64,000 nt of DNA from Macrococcus brunensis. GTDB taxonomy: Bacteria > Bacillota > Bacilli > Staphylococcales > Staphylococcaceae. A program made the translations under genes and the position numbers. Each line of letters starts with the position of its first letter. Position 1 is the stretch's first letter. Location of the stretch: assembly GCF_004359615.1 (NCBI RefSeq), contig NZ_SCWA01000010.1, positions 23,737 to 87,736 of the forward strand. The letters run 5' to 3'. The notes beneath the pieces were generated by a model. The model was not told the origin of the DNA. It did no database searches and saw only the letters and a program-made list of their open reading frames with translations. This document shows positions 9,435-20,549 of this stretch, in pieces.

Positions 9435-10176
9435 CCTTAAAAACGAGCTGCAGGACTATCATGTGGCGGAAGATATTTTAAATGATTTTGGGCAGGACAC
9501 GCGGAGCGGTGCCAAAAAGCTGGTCGCACAGAGACTGAAGCAGCTGGAACAGGCTGTCAAAATCAAAGAAAACTATTTGCAGGCGATGGAATTTGAGAAT
9601 CGTTATCCAGGTGAAATTATCTGCGGTATAGATGAAGTAGGGCGAGGACCACTCGCTGGTCCCGTTGTCGCCTGTGCCGTCATATTGGAAGAAGGTCATT
9701 ATTATCCGGGTATGACAGATTCGAAAAAACTGTCTGCGAAGAAACGTCAAAGTATTGAAACAAGTCTTCTCAGTCAGGTGCGGGATTATGCGATTGGGAT
9801 AGCCTCTGTAGAAGAAATCGACGAAGTCAATATATACGAGGCGTCAAAGCTTGCGATGCGACGTGCTGTAGAAAGTCTGAAGGTTAAGCCGACTGTTCTC
9901 TTAATCGATGCCATGACGCTTGATACCGGCTTAATCGAAGAAGCGATTGTTAAAGGAGATATGCGCAGTGTCTCCATCAGCGCTGCGAGTATTCTCGCAA
10001 AAGAATACCGCGATAGATTGATGGCGGATTATGACAAGATATACCCCGGCTATGATTTCAGTCAGAATGCCGGCTACGGGACTGCAAAACATTTAGCGGG
10101 CATAGAGGAACGGGGAATCACTCCGATACACCGCCGGACATTCGAACCCATTAAGTCAATTATCAGCAATGTCTGA
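9421..10176 (+). CDS. rnhB: Ribonuclease HII
   Basis: 251 aa. The catalytic core opens with [16 protein letters not shown], giving the metal-binding Asp71-Glu72; the further acidic residues of the DEDD set fit LLIDAMTL. The roughly 65-residue N-terminal extension is typical of Firmicute RNase HII. It cleaves RNA-DNA hybrids and removes single ribonucleotides from DNA. The ATG lies inside the end of rbgA, so the pair is coupled. Confidence 0.96.
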   Translation: MKLSDLKNELQDYHVAEDILNDFGQDTRSGAKKLVAQRLKQLEQAVKIKENYLQAMEFENRYPGEIICGIDEVGRGPLAGPVVACAVILEEGHYYPGMTDSKKLSAKKRQSIETSLLSQVRDYAIGIASVEEIDEVNIYEASKLAMRRAVESLKVKPTVLLIDAMTLDTGLIEEAIVKGDMRSVSISAASILAKEYRDRLMADYDKIYPGYDFSQNAGYGTAKHLAGIEERGITPIHRRTFEPIKSIISNV

Positions 10177-10185
10177 CAATTATCG

Positions 10186-10214
10186 TTTACAATAACGCTT
10201 ACATTTTCTATAAT
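10186..10214 (+). promoter_or_regulatory. sigma-A promoter of sucCD
   Basis: TTTACA (10186-10191), 17-bp spacer and TATAAT (10209-10214), ending 43 nt before sucC. This separates sucCD from rbgA-rnhB. A partial cre-like sequence lies in the spacer. Confidence 0.75.
10190..10203 (-). promoter_or_regulatory. Candidate cre (CcpA) site in the sucCD promoter
   Basis: On the minus strand TGTAAGCGTTATTG matches the left part of the cre consensus TGWAANCGNTNWCA, including the central CG, but ends TG instead of CA (12 of 14). It sits between -35 and -10, where binding would block RNA polymerase. CcpA control of TCA-cycle genes is known in Firmicutes; control here is inferred. Confidence 0.35.
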
Positions 10215-10257
10215 TGAACCGTAAGCTGAATTTAACCCGTATTTAGGAGGATGGAAG

Positions 10258-11427
10258 ATGAATATCCATGAGTATCAAGGGAAAGAAATTTTTCGCTCAA
10301 TGGGTGTAGCTGTACCTAATGGTTCAGTTGCTTATACACCTGACGAAGCATTAGAAGTAGCAAAAGGATTAAAAGAGGGCGTTTACGTCGTTAAAGCTCA
10401 AATCCACGCAGGGGGCCGCGGTAAAGCGGGTGGCGTTAAAATTGCGAAAAGCTTAGATGAAGTGAAAGGTTATGCTGAAGAACTTTTAGGTAAAGTACTG
10501 GTGACACATCAGACAGGCCCTGAAGGTAAAGAAGTCAAACGTCTGTTAGTAGAAGAAGGCTGCGATATTCAAAAAGAATATTATCTTGGTTTCGTTTTGG
10601 ACCGTGCCACTGACTCTGTTGTTTTAATGGGGTCAGAAGAAGGCGGAACAGAAATTGAAGAAGTAGCTGAATCTAATCCGGAAAAAATCTTTAAGGAAGT
10701 CATCGACCCTGTAACAGGTCTTATGCCGTTCCAGGCGCGTCGTTTAGCGTTCAACATCAATATTCCTAAAGAATCTGTGAATAAAGCAGTGAAAATTATG
10801 ATGGGTCTTTATGATGTCTTCATCCAGAAAGATGCTTCTATCATTGAAATCAATCCGCTTGTCACAACAGGTTCAGGCGATGTACTTGCGCTTGATGCAA
10901 AAATCAACTTTGATTCTAATGCACTGTTCCGTCATAAAGACATCGTTGAACTTCGTGACTTAGAAGAAGAAGATCCAAAAGAAATCGAAGCATCTAAATA
11001 TGACCTTGCGTATATTGCACTCGATGGCAATATCGGCTGTATGGTCAACGGTGCGGGTCTTGCGATGGCAACGATGGATACTATCAACCATTTCGGCGGC
11101 AATCCGGCAAACTTCCTGGATGTAGGGGGCGGTGCGACGAAAGAGAAAGTAACAGAAGCATTCAAGATCATCTTAGGTGACGATAAAGTAGAAGGTATTT
11201 TCGTCAATATCTTTGGTGGTATTATGAAGTGTGATGTTATCGCTGAAGGTGTCGTTGCGGCAGCTAAAGAACTTGAACTGACGATTCCTCTTGTGGTGCG
11301 CTTAGAAGGTACAAACGTTGACCAGGGTAAAGAAATTCTGGAGAACTCAGGCTTAGCGATCACACCTGCCGGTACAATGGCAGAAGGGGCACAGAAAATC
11401 GTTGAATTAGTTAAACAAGCTAAATAG
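10258..11427 (+). CDS. sucC: Succinate-CoA ligase (ADP-forming) subunit beta
   Basis: 389 aa, close to the usual 386-388. Begins [12 protein letters not shown] and has an ATP-grasp N-terminal domain (about 1-240, with [15 protein letters not shown]) and a C-terminal CoA-ligase domain including the glycine-rich [16 protein letters not shown]. With SucD it converts succinyl-CoA, Pi and nucleoside diphosphate to succinate, CoA and NTP in the TCA cycle. An AGGAGG ribosome-binding site precedes the ATG. sucD follows 17 nt later in the same operon, whose promoter lies at 10186-10214. Confidence 0.97.
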   Translation: MNIHEYQGKEIFRSMGVAVPNGSVAYTPDEALEVAKGLKEGVYVVKAQIHAGGRGKAGGVKIAKSLDEVKGYAEELLGKVLVTHQTGPEGKEVKRLLVEEGCDIQKEYYLGFVLDRATDSVVLMGSEEGGTEIEEVAESNPEKIFKEVIDPVTGLMPFQARRLAFNINIPKESVNKAVKIMMGLYDVFIQKDASIIEINPLVTTGSGDVLALDAKINFDSNALFRHKDIVELRDLEEEDPKEIEASKYDLAYIALDGNIGCMVNGAGLAMATMDTINHFGGNPANFLDVGGGATKEKVTEAFKIILGDDKVEGIFVNIFGGIMKCDVIAEGVVAAAKELELTIPLVVRLEGTNVDQGKEILENSGLAITPAGTMAEGAQKIVELVKQAK

Positions 11428-11444
11428 GAAGCGGGGAGAAATTC

Positions 11445-12353
11445 GTGGGAGTATTTATTGATAAAAATACGAAAGTATTAGTACAAGGGATTACAGGATC
11501 AACAGCTCTTTTCCATACTAAACAGATGATTGAATACGGTACACAGATCGTAGCCGGTGTTACACCTGGTAAAGGCGGCATGGAAGTTGAAGGCGTGCCT
11601 GTTTTTAATACAGTAGAGGAAGCAGTTAAAGCAACAGGCGCTACAGTATCTGTTATCTACGTGCCAGCTCCATTTGCAGCTGATGCCATTGTTGAATGTG
11701 TAGATGCTGAACTTGAACTTGCCATCTGTATTACAGAACATATTCCAGTTCTCGACATGGTTAAAGTGAAACGCTATATGAAAGGCAAGAAAACACGCCT
11801 CGTTGGACCTAACTGTCCGGGTGTTATCACAGCTGACGAATGTAAGATTGGTATTATGCCAGGCTATATTCATAAAAAAGGTCACGTCGGTGTTGTTTCC
11901 CGCTCAGGAACACTCACTTACGAAGCAGTTCACCAGTTAACTCAGCTCGGTATCGGTCAGACGACAGCTGTCGGTATCGGTGGTGACCCGGTTAACGGTA
12001 CAAACTTCATCGATTGTTTAGAAGCATTCAACAATGACCCTGAAACTTATGCTGTCGTGATGATTGGTGAAATCGGTGGAACAGCTGAAGAAGAAGCTGC
12101 TGAATGGGTGAAAGCGAACATGACAAAACCTGTTGTCGGCTTTATCGGTGGTCAGACAGCGCCTCCAGGTAAACGTATGGGTCACGCAGGTGCGATTATT
12201 TCAGGCGGTAAAGGTACAGCTGCAGAAAAAATCAAAGCGATGAATGCTGCTGGCATTAAAACAGCTGCGACACCTTCTGATATCGGTTCTACATTAGTAG
12301 AACGTATTAAAGAAGAAGACGGCTTATACGAAAAATGTTTAACAGTTAAATAA
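11445..12353 (+). CDS. sucD: Succinate-CoA ligase (ADP-forming) subunit alpha
   Basis: 302 aa from a GTG start with a GGGGAG ribosome-binding site. N-terminal Rossmann-type CoA-binding domain ([14 protein letters not shown]) and C-terminal ligase domain. The phosphorylated histidine is His247 in [14 protein letters not shown]. The alpha subunit carries CoA and the phospho-histidine; the beta subunit gives nucleotide specificity. It ends 7 nt before a terminator. Confidence 0.97.
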   Translation: MGVFIDKNTKVLVQGITGSTALFHTKQMIEYGTQIVAGVTPGKGGMEVEGVPVFNTVEEAVKATGATVSVIYVPAPFAADAIVECVDAELELAICITEHIPVLDMVKVKRYMKGKKTRLVGPNCPGVITADECKIGIMPGYIHKKGHVGVVSRSGTLTYEAVHQLTQLGIGQTTAVGIGGDPVNGTNFIDCLEAFNNDPETYAVVMIGEIGGTAEEEAAEWVKANMTKPVVGFIGGQTAPPGKRMGHAGAIISGGKGTAAEKIKAMNAAGIKTAATPSDIGSTLVERIKEEDGLYEKCLTVK

Positions 12354-12360
12354 TATGTTA

Positions 12361-12391
12361 AAAGGCGGACTGATGTCTGCCTTTTTTTGTT
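12361..12391 (+). terminator. Intrinsic terminator of sucCD
   Basis: Stem 12361-12370 with 12375-12384 (one mismatch, TGAT loop) followed by a run of T. A weaker AT-rich stem-loop with T7 (12392-12418) may be a back-up. Confidence 0.85.
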
Positions 12392-12509
12392 AGTTGTAAT
12401 TATAATCAACTTTTTTTCTCGATGAAATTTACATAATGAATGTTCAAAGTTCATAGTTCTGTTACTGATTCTTTATCAAATACATTTAAGATGAAGTTGA
12501 GGTGAAGAC

Positions 12510-13355
12510 ATGAATGATCTGATTCTAAAATTAATTTATGCAGGTTTTACTACGAAACAGCTTCATCAGTATTATCGTCAGTTTGGCTGTTTTGACTTCG
12601 TCACTGAAAAATATGAGATGCTGCTAAGAGAAGGGCAGGATGAGCGTCTACGTGCCAAGCTACAATGCCTGAAAAAACTTGATAGCACACAAATCAGACA
12701 GAACTTGAGCCGTGATCAAATTCAGACGGTGTTTTATCATGAATCTGATTATCCTGTTTTATTAAAAGAAATCTACGACTTTCCTTTCGTCCTCTTCTAC
12801 AGAGGAGATATTAAACTTGCACAGAACAAGGCGCTTGCGATAGTAGGTGGTCGTGAGCGGACAGATTATACAAAACAGGTTCTCACGCGTTTGATGCCTG
12901 AACTACGTGACCTGACTATCGTAAGTGGTCTGGCTAAAGGAACTGATGCTGATGCGCATCTAGCTGCCATGGAACACGGCAGTCGGACAATCGGCGTACT
13001 CGGCTTCGGCCACCTGCATCATTATCCGAGCGAAACTGCTTTACTCAGACGCCATATGGAAGAACATCAGCTGGTGGTCAGTGAATATCCCCCTTTTGCG
13101 GGACCAAAGACATGGCAGTTTCCAGAACGCAACAGGCTGATCAGCGGACTTGCTGAAGGGGTGCTGGTCATTGAGAGTAAAAAACGCTCGGGTAGTTTGA
13201 TCACACTGGATCAGGCGCTTGATCAGAACCGAAACGTCTACTGTATCCCGGGGCCGGTTACAAGTCAGTATTCTGAAGGCAGTAATCTGAAGATTTTTGA
13301 AGGGGCAAAGATGTGTTTAAAGGCGAGTGATATCCTCGAAGATTTTATCGTCTGA
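12510..13355 (+). CDS. dprA: DNA-processing protein DprA (Smf)
   Basis: 281 aa. The Rossmann-like core shows ALAIVGGRERTDY, SGLAKGTDADAHLAAM, TIGVLGFGH, FPERNRLISGLAEGVLVIES and SGSLITLDQALDQNR, the conserved DprA blocks. DprA loads RecA on incoming single-stranded DNA during transformation. Its first motif reads GGRERTDY rather than the commoner GSR..T.YG, a mild divergence. The length suits staphylococcal DprA, which lacks the C-terminal winged-helix domain. The preceding 120 nt hold no clear promoter; an AGGTG ribosome-binding site is present. Confidence 0.93.
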   Translation: MNDLILKLIYAGFTTKQLHQYYRQFGCFDFVTEKYEMLLREGQDERLRAKLQCLKKLDSTQIRQNLSRDQIQTVFYHESDYPVLLKEIYDFPFVLFYRGDIKLAQNKALAIVGGRERTDYTKQVLTRLMPELRDLTIVSGLAKGTDADAHLAAMEHGSRTIGVLGFGHLHHYPSETALLRRHMEEHQLVVSEYPPFAGPKTWQFPERNRLISGLAEGVLVIESKKRSGSLITLDQALDQNRNVYCIPGPVTSQYSEGSNLKIFEGAKMCLKASDILEDFIV

Positions 13356-13366
13356 AAATTTAATAA

Positions 13367-13395
13367 TTGACAGCACTATCCTTGACCGTTATCAT
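13367..13395 (+). promoter_or_regulatory. sigma-A promoter of topA
   Basis: TTGACA (13367-13372), 17-bp spacer and TATCAT (13390-13395), 37 nt before topA. Confidence 0.75.
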
Positions 13396-13431
13396 TTACA
13401 CTTGAAAACGAGTTAAGAAGGGGAGATACAA

Positions 13432-15501
13432 TTGGCAGAGAATCTTGTCATTGTTGAATCGCCTGCAAAAGCAAAAACCATTGAAAAGTATTTAGGAAAG
13501 AAATTTAAAGTCATTGCTTCTATGGGACACGTCAGAGACTTACCGCGTAGTCAGATGGGCATTGATGTTGATAATAATTTTGAACCTCGATATATTACGA
13601 TCCGCGGTAAAGGTCCTGTTGTACAGGATTTAAAAAAACATGCGAAAAAAGCGAAACACGTCTATCTCGCAAGTGACCCGGACCGTGAAGGTGAAGCGAT
13701 TGCCTGGCATTTGGCACATATACTGGATATAGATCAAACAGCAAAATCACGTGTTGTTTTTAATGAGATAACAAAAGATGCTGTGAAGGAGAGTTTTAAA
13801 TCTCCGCGCGAAATTAAACATGAACTAGTGGATGCACAACAGGCACGTCGAGCACTCGATCGTCTCGTCGGCTATAACATCTCACCTGTATTATGGAAGA
13901 AAGTCAAAAAAGGACTGTCAGCAGGACGTGTTCAATCTGTGGCACTTAAGCTGATTATTGACCGTGAGGAAGAAATCAATGCGTTCAAACCTGAAGAATA
14001 CTGGACGATTGATGGCACATTTAAACATAATGGTGTCACTTTTAAAGCGAAGTTCCTGCATGAGAATAATAAACCGAAGAAACTGAAAAACAGTAATGAT
14101 GTCAAAGCGATAGTCAGCCAGTTATCTGGTAATCAGTTCGATGTCACAGACGTTTCTAAAAAAGAAAAGCTCCGTTATCCTGCTAACCCGTTCACAACTT
14201 CATCCCTGCAGCAGGAAGCAGCACGTAAACTGAACTTTAAAGCACGTAAGACGATGATGCTCGCTCAGCAGCTGTACGAAGGGATTGACCTTAAAAAACA
14301 AGGAACGGTCGGTCTGATTACTTATATGAGAACAGACTCCACACGTATTTCTGAGACTGCTAAAAGTGAGGCAGCAGGTTACATCAAAGAACAGTACGGT
14401 GACAACTATTTATCTAAACGTACGGAAGGCAAACAAAAAGAAGGCGCGCAGGATGCCCATGAAGCTATCCGACCAACTTCAGCGCTTCGCACACCGAATG
14501 CAATGAAAGACTACCTGTCACGAGACCAGCTTCGTTTATATAAGCTGATCTGGGAACGCTTTATGGCGAGTCAGATGGCACCCGCTGTCATCGATACAGT
14601 AGCCGTTGACCTCACTCAAGGCAACATCAAATTCCGTGCCAATGGTCAGACGATTAAATTCAAAGGTTTTATGAGCGTTTATATTGAAGGACAGGACGAT
14701 GCGGAAGAAGAAGGGGAAAACCGACTACCTGAACTTGAGGTCGGTGATCAAGTTCAGGCGACAGATATCGCTGAAAATCAACACTTTACTCAGCCCCCGC
14801 CACGATATACCGAGGCACGTCTCGTCAAGACACTTGAGGAGAAGGGCATCGGTCGACCTTCTACTTATGCACCGACACTTGATACGATTCAGAAGCGTAA
14901 CTACGTGAAAGTGGATCAGAAGAAGTTTTATCCGACGGAACTTGGGACTATCGTCAATGACAGTGTCAAAGAATACTTCCCAGAGATTGTCGAAGTTGAT
15001 TTCACTGCCAATATGGAAGCTTTACTTGACCGTGTCGCAAACGGTGAGATGGAATGGAAAAAAGTCATTGCTGCTTTCTATGACAACTTCAAGATTGATT
15101 TAGAACGTGCAGAGGCAGAGATGGAGAAGATTGAAATCAAGGATGAGCCTGCTGGAGAAGACTGCGAAAAATGCGGTTCTCCGATGGTTATCAAGATGGG
15201 ACGATACGGTAAATTTATGGCTTGTTCCAATTTTCCGGACTGCCGTAATACAAAAGCAATCGTTAAAACAATCGGAGTGCCTTGTCCGAAGTGTGACAAT
15301 GGCGAGGTAGTCGAGCGGAAATCGAAGAAAAATCGTATTTTTTACGGCTGCACCAACTATCCAGAATGTGACTATATTTCATGGGATAAACCAGTGCCGA
15401 GAAAATGTCCGAAATGTGAATCACAGCTTGTTGAACGTAAGAAAGGCAAGAATATTCAAGTGGTCTGCACGAACTGTGAATACGAAGAAAAACCACAATA
15501 A
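13432..15501 (+). CDS. topA: DNA topoisomerase I (type IA)
   Basis: 689 aa from a TTG start behind AAGGGGAG. N-terminal Toprim domain ([17 protein letters not shown] ... DPDREGEAI), then the type IA core with active-site Tyr298 in [11 protein letters not shown]. The C-terminus has three CxxC...C zinc ribbons (starting [14 protein letters not shown] and CPKCESQ). It relaxes negatively supercoiled DNA by nicking one strand. It sits between dprA and trmFO as in Staphylococcus, with its own promoter and terminator. Confidence 0.97.
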   Translation: MAENLVIVESPAKAKTIEKYLGKKFKVIASMGHVRDLPRSQMGIDVDNNFEPRYITIRGKGPVVQDLKKHAKKAKHVYLASDPDREGEAIAWHLAHILDIDQTAKSRVVFNEITKDAVKESFKSPREIKHELVDAQQARRALDRLVGYNISPVLWKKVKKGLSAGRVQSVALKLIIDREEEINAFKPEEYWTIDGTFKHNGVTFKAKFLHENNKPKKLKNSNDVKAIVSQLSGNQFDVTDVSKKEKLRYPANPFTTSSLQQEAARKLNFKARKTMMLAQQLYEGIDLKKQGTVGLITYMRTDSTRISETAKSEAAGYIKEQYGDNYLSKRTEGKQKEGAQDAHEAIRPTSALRTPNAMKDYLSRDQLRLYKLIWERFMASQMAPAVIDTVAVDLTQGNIKFRANGQTIKFKGFMSVYIEGQDDAEEEGENRLPELEVGDQVQATDIAENQHFTQPPPRYTEARLVKTLEEKGIGRPSTYAPTLDTIQKRNYVKVDQKKFYPTELGTIVNDSVKEYFPEIVEVDFTANMEALLDRVANGEMEWKKVIAAFYDNFKIDLERAEAEMEKIEIKDEPAGEDCEKCGSPMVIKMGRYGKFMACSNFPDCRNTKAIVKTIGVPCPKCDNGEVVERKSKKNRIFYGCTNYPECDYISWDKPVPRKCPKCESQLVERKKGKNIQVVCTNCEYEEKPQ

Positions 15502-15505
15502 ACTG

Positions 15506-15533
15506 ACGATGTGCTTAAGCACATCGTTCTTTT
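15506..15533 (+). terminator. Intrinsic terminator of topA
   Basis: Inverted repeat 15506-15514 with 15519-15527 (TTAA loop) followed by a T-rich tract, starting 5 nt after the stop. Confidence 0.85.
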
Positions 15534-15589
15534 AGTTTATTTAATTATCAGAATATATTACAATCAGTAAGGATTAAGGAGGAATTATA

Positions 15590-16894
15590 ATGACGACAGA
15601 AGTAAATGTAATCGGGGCTGGTCTTGCCGGCTCTGAAGCAGCTTATCAGCTGGCAGAACGCGATATTAAAGTGAACTTATATGAAATGAGACCGGTGAAA
15701 CAGACACCTGCTCATCATACTGATAAATTTGCTGAGCTTGTCTGCTCAAATTCATTAAGAGGTAATGCACTGACAAATGGTGTGGGTGTTCTAAAAGAAG
15801 AGATGCGGAGACTCAACTCGCTGATCATGAAAGCAGCAGATGCAGCAAGTGTTCCTGCCGGCGGCGCATTAGCAGTAGACCGTCATGAATTCAGTGGCTA
15901 CATCACGGATACATTAAAAAAACATCCCAATATCACTGTATTTAATGAAGAAATTCACTCGATTCCAGAAGGACCGACTATCGTGGCAACTGGACCTCTG
16001 ACAACTGAAAAACTTTCTAAAAGCATTCAGGAACTGACAGGTCAGGATCACCTTTATTTCTATGATGCAGCAGCTCCGATTATAGAGAAGGACTCTATCG
16101 ATATGAATAAAGTTTACCTGAAGTCCCGTTACGATAAAGGAGAGGCCGCTTATCTGAACTGTCCGATGACGGAAGAAGAATTTGACCGCTTCTATCAGGC
16201 CATTCTAGATGCAGAAGTGGTGCCACTTAAAGAATTTGAAAAAGAAATCTATTTTGAAGGCTGTATGCCATTTGAAGAGATGGCGAAACGTGGCCGAAAA
16301 ACATTGTTATTTGGACCTATGAAGCCAGTTGGACTGGAAGACCCTAAAACAGGTAAACGTCCTTTTGCGGTTGTTCAGTTACGTCAGGACGATGCAGCAG
16401 GTACGTTATACAATATCGTCGGTTTCCAGACGCATCTGAAGTGGGGCGCACAGAAAGAAATTCTTCAGCTGATTCCGGGTCTTGAGAACGTGGAAATCGT
16501 CCGTTATGGTGTGATGCACCGTAACACATTTATCAATTCTCCGACTAATCTGCAGCCGACTTATCAGTTTAAAGGAAAAGACGATTTGTTCCTGGCAGGT
16601 CAGATGACAGGTGTCGAAGGATACGTGGAAAGTGCAGCAAGTGGTTTGATTGCAGGCATTAATGCCGCAAAGATAGCGACAGGGATTCAGCCGATTGTAT
16701 TTCCGAAATCAACAATGATTGGTGCGATGGCACATTACATTACACATACGAATGCGAAAAACTTCCAGCCAATGAACGCGAACTTCGGACTATTACCAAG
16801 CCTTGAAAAACGAATCAAAGATAAAAAAGAACGGTATGAAACGCTTGCGCATAAAGCACTTGAAAGCCTTGATCAATTTAAAGTCACATTGTAA
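15590..16894 (+). CDS. trmFO: tRNA m5U54 methyltransferase TrmFO (folate/FAD dependent)
   Basis: 434 aa. N-terminal FAD-binding [19 protein letters not shown]; the conserved [15 protein letters not shown] holds the Cys implicated in catalysis. The C-terminal [19 protein letters not shown] is a family signature. It makes ribothymidine at position 54 of tRNA using methylenetetrahydrofolate and FAD. Strong AAGGAGGA ribosome-binding site; gene order topA-trmFO-xerC is conserved in Firmicutes. Confidence 0.97.
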   Translation: MTTEVNVIGAGLAGSEAAYQLAERDIKVNLYEMRPVKQTPAHHTDKFAELVCSNSLRGNALTNGVGVLKEEMRRLNSLIMKAADAASVPAGGALAVDRHEFSGYITDTLKKHPNITVFNEEIHSIPEGPTIVATGPLTTEKLSKSIQELTGQDHLYFYDAAAPIIEKDSIDMNKVYLKSRYDKGEAAYLNCPMTEEEFDRFYQAILDAEVVPLKEFEKEIYFEGCMPFEEMAKRGRKTLLFGPMKPVGLEDPKTGKRPFAVVQLRQDDAAGTLYNIVGFQTHLKWGAQKEILQLIPGLENVEIVRYGVMHRNTFINSPTNLQPTYQFKGKDDLFLAGQMTGVEGYVESAASGLIAGINAAKIATGIQPIVFPKSTMIGAMAHYITHTNAKNFQPMNANFGLLPSLEKRIKDKKERYETLAHKALESLDQFKVTL

Positions 16895-16903
16895 AGCTAT
16901 GAA

Positions 16904-16933
16904 TTGATAATAATTTCTGAATTGTGATACAAT
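16904..16933 (+). promoter_or_regulatory. sigma-A promoter of the xerC-hslVU-codY operon
   Basis: TTGATA (16904-16909), 18-bp spacer and extended -10 TGATACAAT (hexamer 16928-16933), 22 nt before xerC. A 17-bp hyphenated palindrome covers the -10. Confidence 0.65.
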
Positions 16934-16935
16934 TC
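16919..16935. promoter_or_regulatory. 17-bp palindrome on the -10 of the codY operon promoter
   Basis: GAATTGTGATACAATTC: perfect 7-bp arms around GAT, centred on the -10. Its position suits a repressor operator. No known regulator motif was recognised. It could also be chance, since TGATACAAT is itself the promoter element. Confidence 0.4.
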
Positions 16936-16954
16936 GGATAAATGGGGTGCTATA

Positions 16955-17827
16955 ATGAACAAGGCCATAGAAGATTTCAGCCGTTATCTGCTGCTTGAAA
17001 AAGGATTTTCACCTCATACTCAGACGGCTTACATTCAGGATGTTGTACAATTTGAACAGTATTTAAAAGAACAGCATCTACAGATTGAAACGTTTCAATA
17101 TCGAGATGCGAGAGGCTATCTCGTGTACTTATATAACCAGAAACTGACGCGTGCCTCTGTTTCCAGAAAGATTTCCAGTCTGAAGACCTTTTACCGGTTT
17201 TTAAATCTGGATCAGGAAGAGACGAATCCATTTGACAGCCTGATTCATCCGAAACAGGATAAATATCTGCCTCAGTTTTTTTACGAGGAGGAAATGGAAC
17301 GACTCTTTGCTGAAGTTGATCAAGGAAAACCATTTCACAAAAGAGATCGCTTTATTCTTGAACTGCTGTATGCTACGGGTCTCCGGGTATCTGAACTCGT
17401 CAGTCTTAAGCTGACGGATATTGACGAAGAGATGATGGTGCTCAAAGTGCTGGGTAAAGGGAATAAAGAACGCATCGTCCCATTTGGCCACTTTGCGCTT
17501 GACAGCTTAAGGGATTACCTGCTGCTCAGACGAAAGTACGCGAAAGATCATGATGGGCTCTTGATTAATCAGCAGGGCGGTATACTGACAGCGAGAGGTG
17601 TCCGTTATATTCTGACTGATATCATAAAGCGAACAGGTCAGGTGTCGCATATCTATCCCCATATGCTGCGTCATACGTTTGCGACACATCTCTTAAATGA
17701 AGGCGCTGACCTCAGAACGGTTCAGGATTTACTGGGACATGTTAATTTATCAACAACAGGCCGCTATACGCATGTGACAAAAGAACATCTCAGACAAACT
17801 TATTTAAGTGCACATCCTCGTGCCTAA
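16955..17827 (+). CDS. xerC: Tyrosine recombinase XerC
   Basis: 290 aa. N-terminal SAM-like core-binding domain ([13 protein letters not shown]) and C-terminal catalytic domain with the full set Arg144 (TGLRVSEL), His236 and Arg239 ([12 protein letters not shown]), His262 (LGHVNLSTT) and nucleophile Tyr271 (GRYTHV). With XerD it resolves chromosome dimers at dif, at the septum with FtsK, which is also encoded in this window. Leads the xerC-hslV-hslU-codY operon (codV-clpQ-clpY-codY in B. subtilis). Confidence 0.96.
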   Translation: MNKAIEDFSRYLLLEKGFSPHTQTAYIQDVVQFEQYLKEQHLQIETFQYRDARGYLVYLYNQKLTRASVSRKISSLKTFYRFLNLDQEETNPFDSLIHPKQDKYLPQFFYEEEMERLFAEVDQGKPFHKRDRFILELLYATGLRVSELVSLKLTDIDEEMMVLKVLGKGNKERIVPFGHFALDSLRDYLLLRRKYAKDHDGLLINQQGGILTARGVRYILTDIIKRTGQVSHIYPHMLRHTFATHLLNEGADLRTVQDLLGHVNLSTTGRYTHVTKEHLRQTYLSAHPRA

Positions 17828-17841
17828 AGGAGAGAAATGAA

Positions 17842-18366
17842 TTGACTACAATATTTGCAATCAGACACGACGGCCACACGGCTATGACGGGCGATGGTCA
17901 GGTGACACTCGGGGAACAGGTTATTATGAAAGCGACAGCCAAAAAAGTACGTCGTCTTTATGACGATAAAGTAGTCGCTGGCTTTGCCGGAAGTGTTGCA
18001 GATGCTTTTACTTTGTTCGAGAAGTTTGAATCGAAACTTTATGAATATAATGGTAACTTATCACGTGCTGCTGTAGAACTGGCAAAAGAATGGCGCGGTG
18101 ATAAAATGCTTCGTCAGCTTGAAGCCATGCTCATCGTCATGGATGATAAAGAGCTGCTCCTTGTGAGTGGGACGGGAGAAGTCATTCAACCGGATGACGA
18201 TATCATCGCTATCGGTTCAGGCGGCAACTACGCACTGAGTGCCGGTCGCGCTCTCAAAAAACATGCACCTCATCTATCTGCCAGTGAAATTGCACAAGCA
18301 AGCCTCGAGACGGCGGCGGATATTTGTGTGTTCACGAACCATAACATTATTCTTGAGGAACTTTAG
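17842..18366 (+). CDS. hslV: ATP-dependent protease peptidase subunit HslV (ClpQ)
   Basis: 174 aa from TTG 17842 behind AAAGGAGAG. The N-terminus reads [20 protein letters not shown]; removal of Met would expose the catalytic Thr, as in E. coli HslV. An ATG 5 nt upstream is out of frame and meets a stop after two codons, so TTG is the start. HslV forms double hexamers that degrade proteins unfolded by HslU. The product lacks the short N-terminal leader of the S. aureus protein (recalled from family knowledge). hslU follows 10 nt later. Confidence 0.95.
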   Translation: MTTIFAIRHDGHTAMTGDGQVTLGEQVIMKATAKKVRRLYDDKVVAGFAGSVADAFTLFEKFESKLYEYNGNLSRAAVELAKEWRGDKMLRQLEAMLIVMDDKELLLVSGTGEVIQPDDDIIAIGSGGNYALSAGRALKKHAPHLSASEIAQASLETAADICVFTNHNIILEEL

Positions 18367-18376
18367 GGGGGAGACT

Positions 18377-19762
18377 ATGAATCAAAAACTGAAATTGACA
18401 CCTAAGGAAATCGTAGCTGAACTGAATGCGCATATCGTGGGTCAGGAAGAAGCGAAGAAAAAAGTAGCGATTAGTTTACGCAACCGCTATCGTCGCTCGA
18501 AACTGGATGACCAGCTGCAGCAGGAAATCATCCCGAAAAATATTTTGATGATGGGACCAACCGGCGTGGGTAAGACTGAGATAGCCCGCCGTATTGCCCG
18601 CCTGGTCGGTGCACCCTTTGTTAAAGTAGAAGCAACGAAGTATACCGAAGTAGGATACGTCGGACGTGACGTCGAAAGCATGATCAGAGATTTAGTTGAA
18701 AATGGAATTCGACTGGTCAAAGAAGAGAAGAAGAAAGAAGTTTTAGATGAAGCCACTAAACAGGCAGATGAACGCCTCGTTCAATTACTGGTGCCTGCTA
18801 TCAAGAAGAAGAAACAGAGTGGTTCAAACCCATTTGAAGCACTTTTCAGTGGTCAGATGCCAATGATGGATCTGCCTGAAGAAGAAGAGGTTACGCCTGA
18901 AGTATCAACGAAGCGACAGGACATCAGACGCCGCCTGTTAGCAGGTGAATTAGAAGAAGAAGTCATCAAGATTAAAGTCGAGCAGGAACAAAGTCTTCCG
19001 TTTGGTATGGATATGCCTGGTAACAATATGCAGGATATGCTCAGTCAGATGATGCCGAAGAAAAAAGTGGAAAGAACACTGACCGTTCAAAAAGCGCGTC
19101 CGATTCTAATTGATGAAGAAGCGGGTAAACTGATTGACCAGGAATCCGTCAATCAAGAAGCAGTCCAGCTGACAGAACAGCTCGGTATTGTTTTTATCGA
19201 TGAGATCGATAAGATTGCCGGCAGCTCTGAAAGAGGACAGGATATTTCCCGCCAAGGCGTACAGCGCGACATTCTGCCGATTGTAGAAGGCAGCGTGGTA
19301 CAGACTAAATATGGGGCGGTCAATACAGAACATATTCTCTTTATAGGTGCAGGCGCTTTCCATGTCTCTAAACCAAGTGACCTGATTCCAGAACTACAAG
19401 GTCGTTTCCCGATCAGAGTCGAACTGAACAAATTATCAGTAGAAGATTTTGAAAAGATCCTGAGAGAACCTAAACTCTCGCTCTTACGTCAGTACGAGAG
19501 TTTACTAGCGACGGAAGACGTGACGATCTCATTTACTGACGAAGCGATTACACGTCTTGCTGAAATTGCATTTGAAGTCAATCAGGAAACGGATAACATC
19601 GGTGCAAGACGTCTTCATACGATCATGGAAAAAATGCTTGAGGATTTATCATTTGAAGCACCTGAAATGCCGAATGCTCATGTTGAAATAACGAAGCAGT
19701 ATGTTGAATCAAAACTTGGTTCGATTGCAAAAAATAAAAATCTCAGCGAATTTATACTCTAA
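18377..19762 (+). CDS. hslU: HslU (ClpY) AAA+ unfoldase of the HslUV protease
   Basis: 461 aa from ATG 18377 behind a GGGGGGAG ribosome-binding site; the frame stays open upstream but that part overlaps hslV. Walker [10 protein letters not shown] (from residue 60), an intermediate I-domain rich in charged and Met residues (about 130-240), Walker [11 protein letters not shown], and the C-terminal domain with [16 protein letters not shown]. HslU unfolds substrates and feeds them to HslV. Third gene of the codY operon. Confidence 0.96.
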   Translation: MNQKLKLTPKEIVAELNAHIVGQEEAKKKVAISLRNRYRRSKLDDQLQQEIIPKNILMMGPTGVGKTEIARRIARLVGAPFVKVEATKYTEVGYVGRDVESMIRDLVENGIRLVKEEKKKEVLDEATKQADERLVQLLVPAIKKKKQSGSNPFEALFSGQMPMMDLPEEEEVTPEVSTKRQDIRRRLLAGELEEEVIKIKVEQEQSLPFGMDMPGNNMQDMLSQMMPKKKVERTLTVQKARPILIDEEAGKLIDQESVNQEAVQLTEQLGIVFIDEIDKIAGSSERGQDISRQGVQRDILPIVEGSVVQTKYGAVNTEHILFIGAGAFHVSKPSDLIPELQGRFPIRVELNKLSVEDFEKILREPKLSLLRQYESLLATEDVTISFTDEAITRLAEIAFEVNQETDNIGARRLHTIMEKMLEDLSFEAPEMPNAHVEITKQYVESKLGSIAKNKNLSEFIL

Positions 19763-19775
19763 AGGAGAGCATAAA

Positions 19776-20549
19776 ATGTCTTTATTAAAGAAAACACGTG
19801 ATATCAACAAATTATTACAGGAACATGAAGGACTAGCAGTCGATTTTAAAGAAATGGCTGATCAGCTGGGTAGCGTGATGCAGTCGAATGTCTTCATCAT
19901 CTCTCGTCGCGGTAGAATTCTTGGCTTCGGTGTCAACGAACTTCTGAAGAATGAACGCATCATCAAAATGCTTGAAGAGCGTCAGATTCCTAAAGAATAT
20001 ACTGACTACATTCTTAAAGTAGAAGAAACAGAATCCAATATTCCTCTCGAAAATAAATTGACCGTCTTTCCACCTGAAAATGAGAATCTCTTTAAAGAGA
20101 GTATGACTACGATTATTCCTATTAAAGGTGGCGGCACTCGATTAGGTACACTTGTACTGGGTCGTGTGGACAAAGATTTTGTCGAGAATGATTTAGTGCT
20201 CGGCGAATATGCCGCAACAGTCGTCGGCATGGAAATCCTGCGTGAAAAACATACAGAAATCGAGCAGAAAGCCCGTGACAAAGCAGCAATTACAATGGCC
20301 ATCAATTCTCTGTCTTACTCTGAGAAAGAAGCGATTGAGCATATCTTCGAGGAACTGAATGCGAATGAAGGGCTGCTTGTCGCTTCAAAAGTAGCGGATA
20401 GAGTTGGTATTACACGTTCAGTAATCGTCAATGCACTGCGTAAACTTGAAAGTGCAGGCGTCATTGAATCACGATCACTTGGTATGAAAGGAACATTCAT
20501 TAAAATCAAGAAAGAACAGTTCCTGAAAGAACTTGAAAACAGCCATTAA
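19776..20549 (+). CDS. codY: GTP- and branched-chain-amino-acid-sensing transcriptional repressor CodY
   Basis: 257 aa, the usual length, from ATG 19776 behind AAAGGAGAG. N-terminal GAF domain binds isoleucine/valine (about 1-155). The C-terminal winged helix reads [21 protein letters not shown]. CodY with GTP and branched-chain amino acids represses amino-acid synthesis, transport and virulence genes in Firmicutes. It is last in xerC-hslVU-codY and is followed at once by a terminator. Confidence 0.98.
   Translation: MSLLKKTRDINKLLQEHEGLAVDFKEMADQLGSVMQSNVFIISRRGRILGFGVNELLKNERIIKMLEERQIPKEYTDYILKVEETESNIPLENKLTVFPPENENLFKESMTTIIPIKGGGTRLGTLVLGRVDKDFVENDLVLGEYAATVVGMEILREKHTEIEQKARDKAAITMAINSLSYSEKEAIEHIFEELNANEGLLVASKVADRVGITRSVIVNALRKLESAGVIESRSLGMKGTFIKIKKEQFLKELENSH

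Noticed and set aside
10932..11363. 143-codon open frame antisense to sucC
   Set aside because: Lies wholly inside a well-conserved gene, has Ser/Pro-rich low-complexity content typical of antisense shadows, and no ribosome-binding site or promoter was seen.
11499..11885. 128-codon open frame antisense to sucD
   Set aside because: Cys/Phe/Asn-rich shadow of a conserved gene with no start signals.
16911..16925. CodY box in the xerC-codY promoter
   Set aside because: Only about 10 of 15 positions match AATTTTCWGAAAATT; too weak to call.
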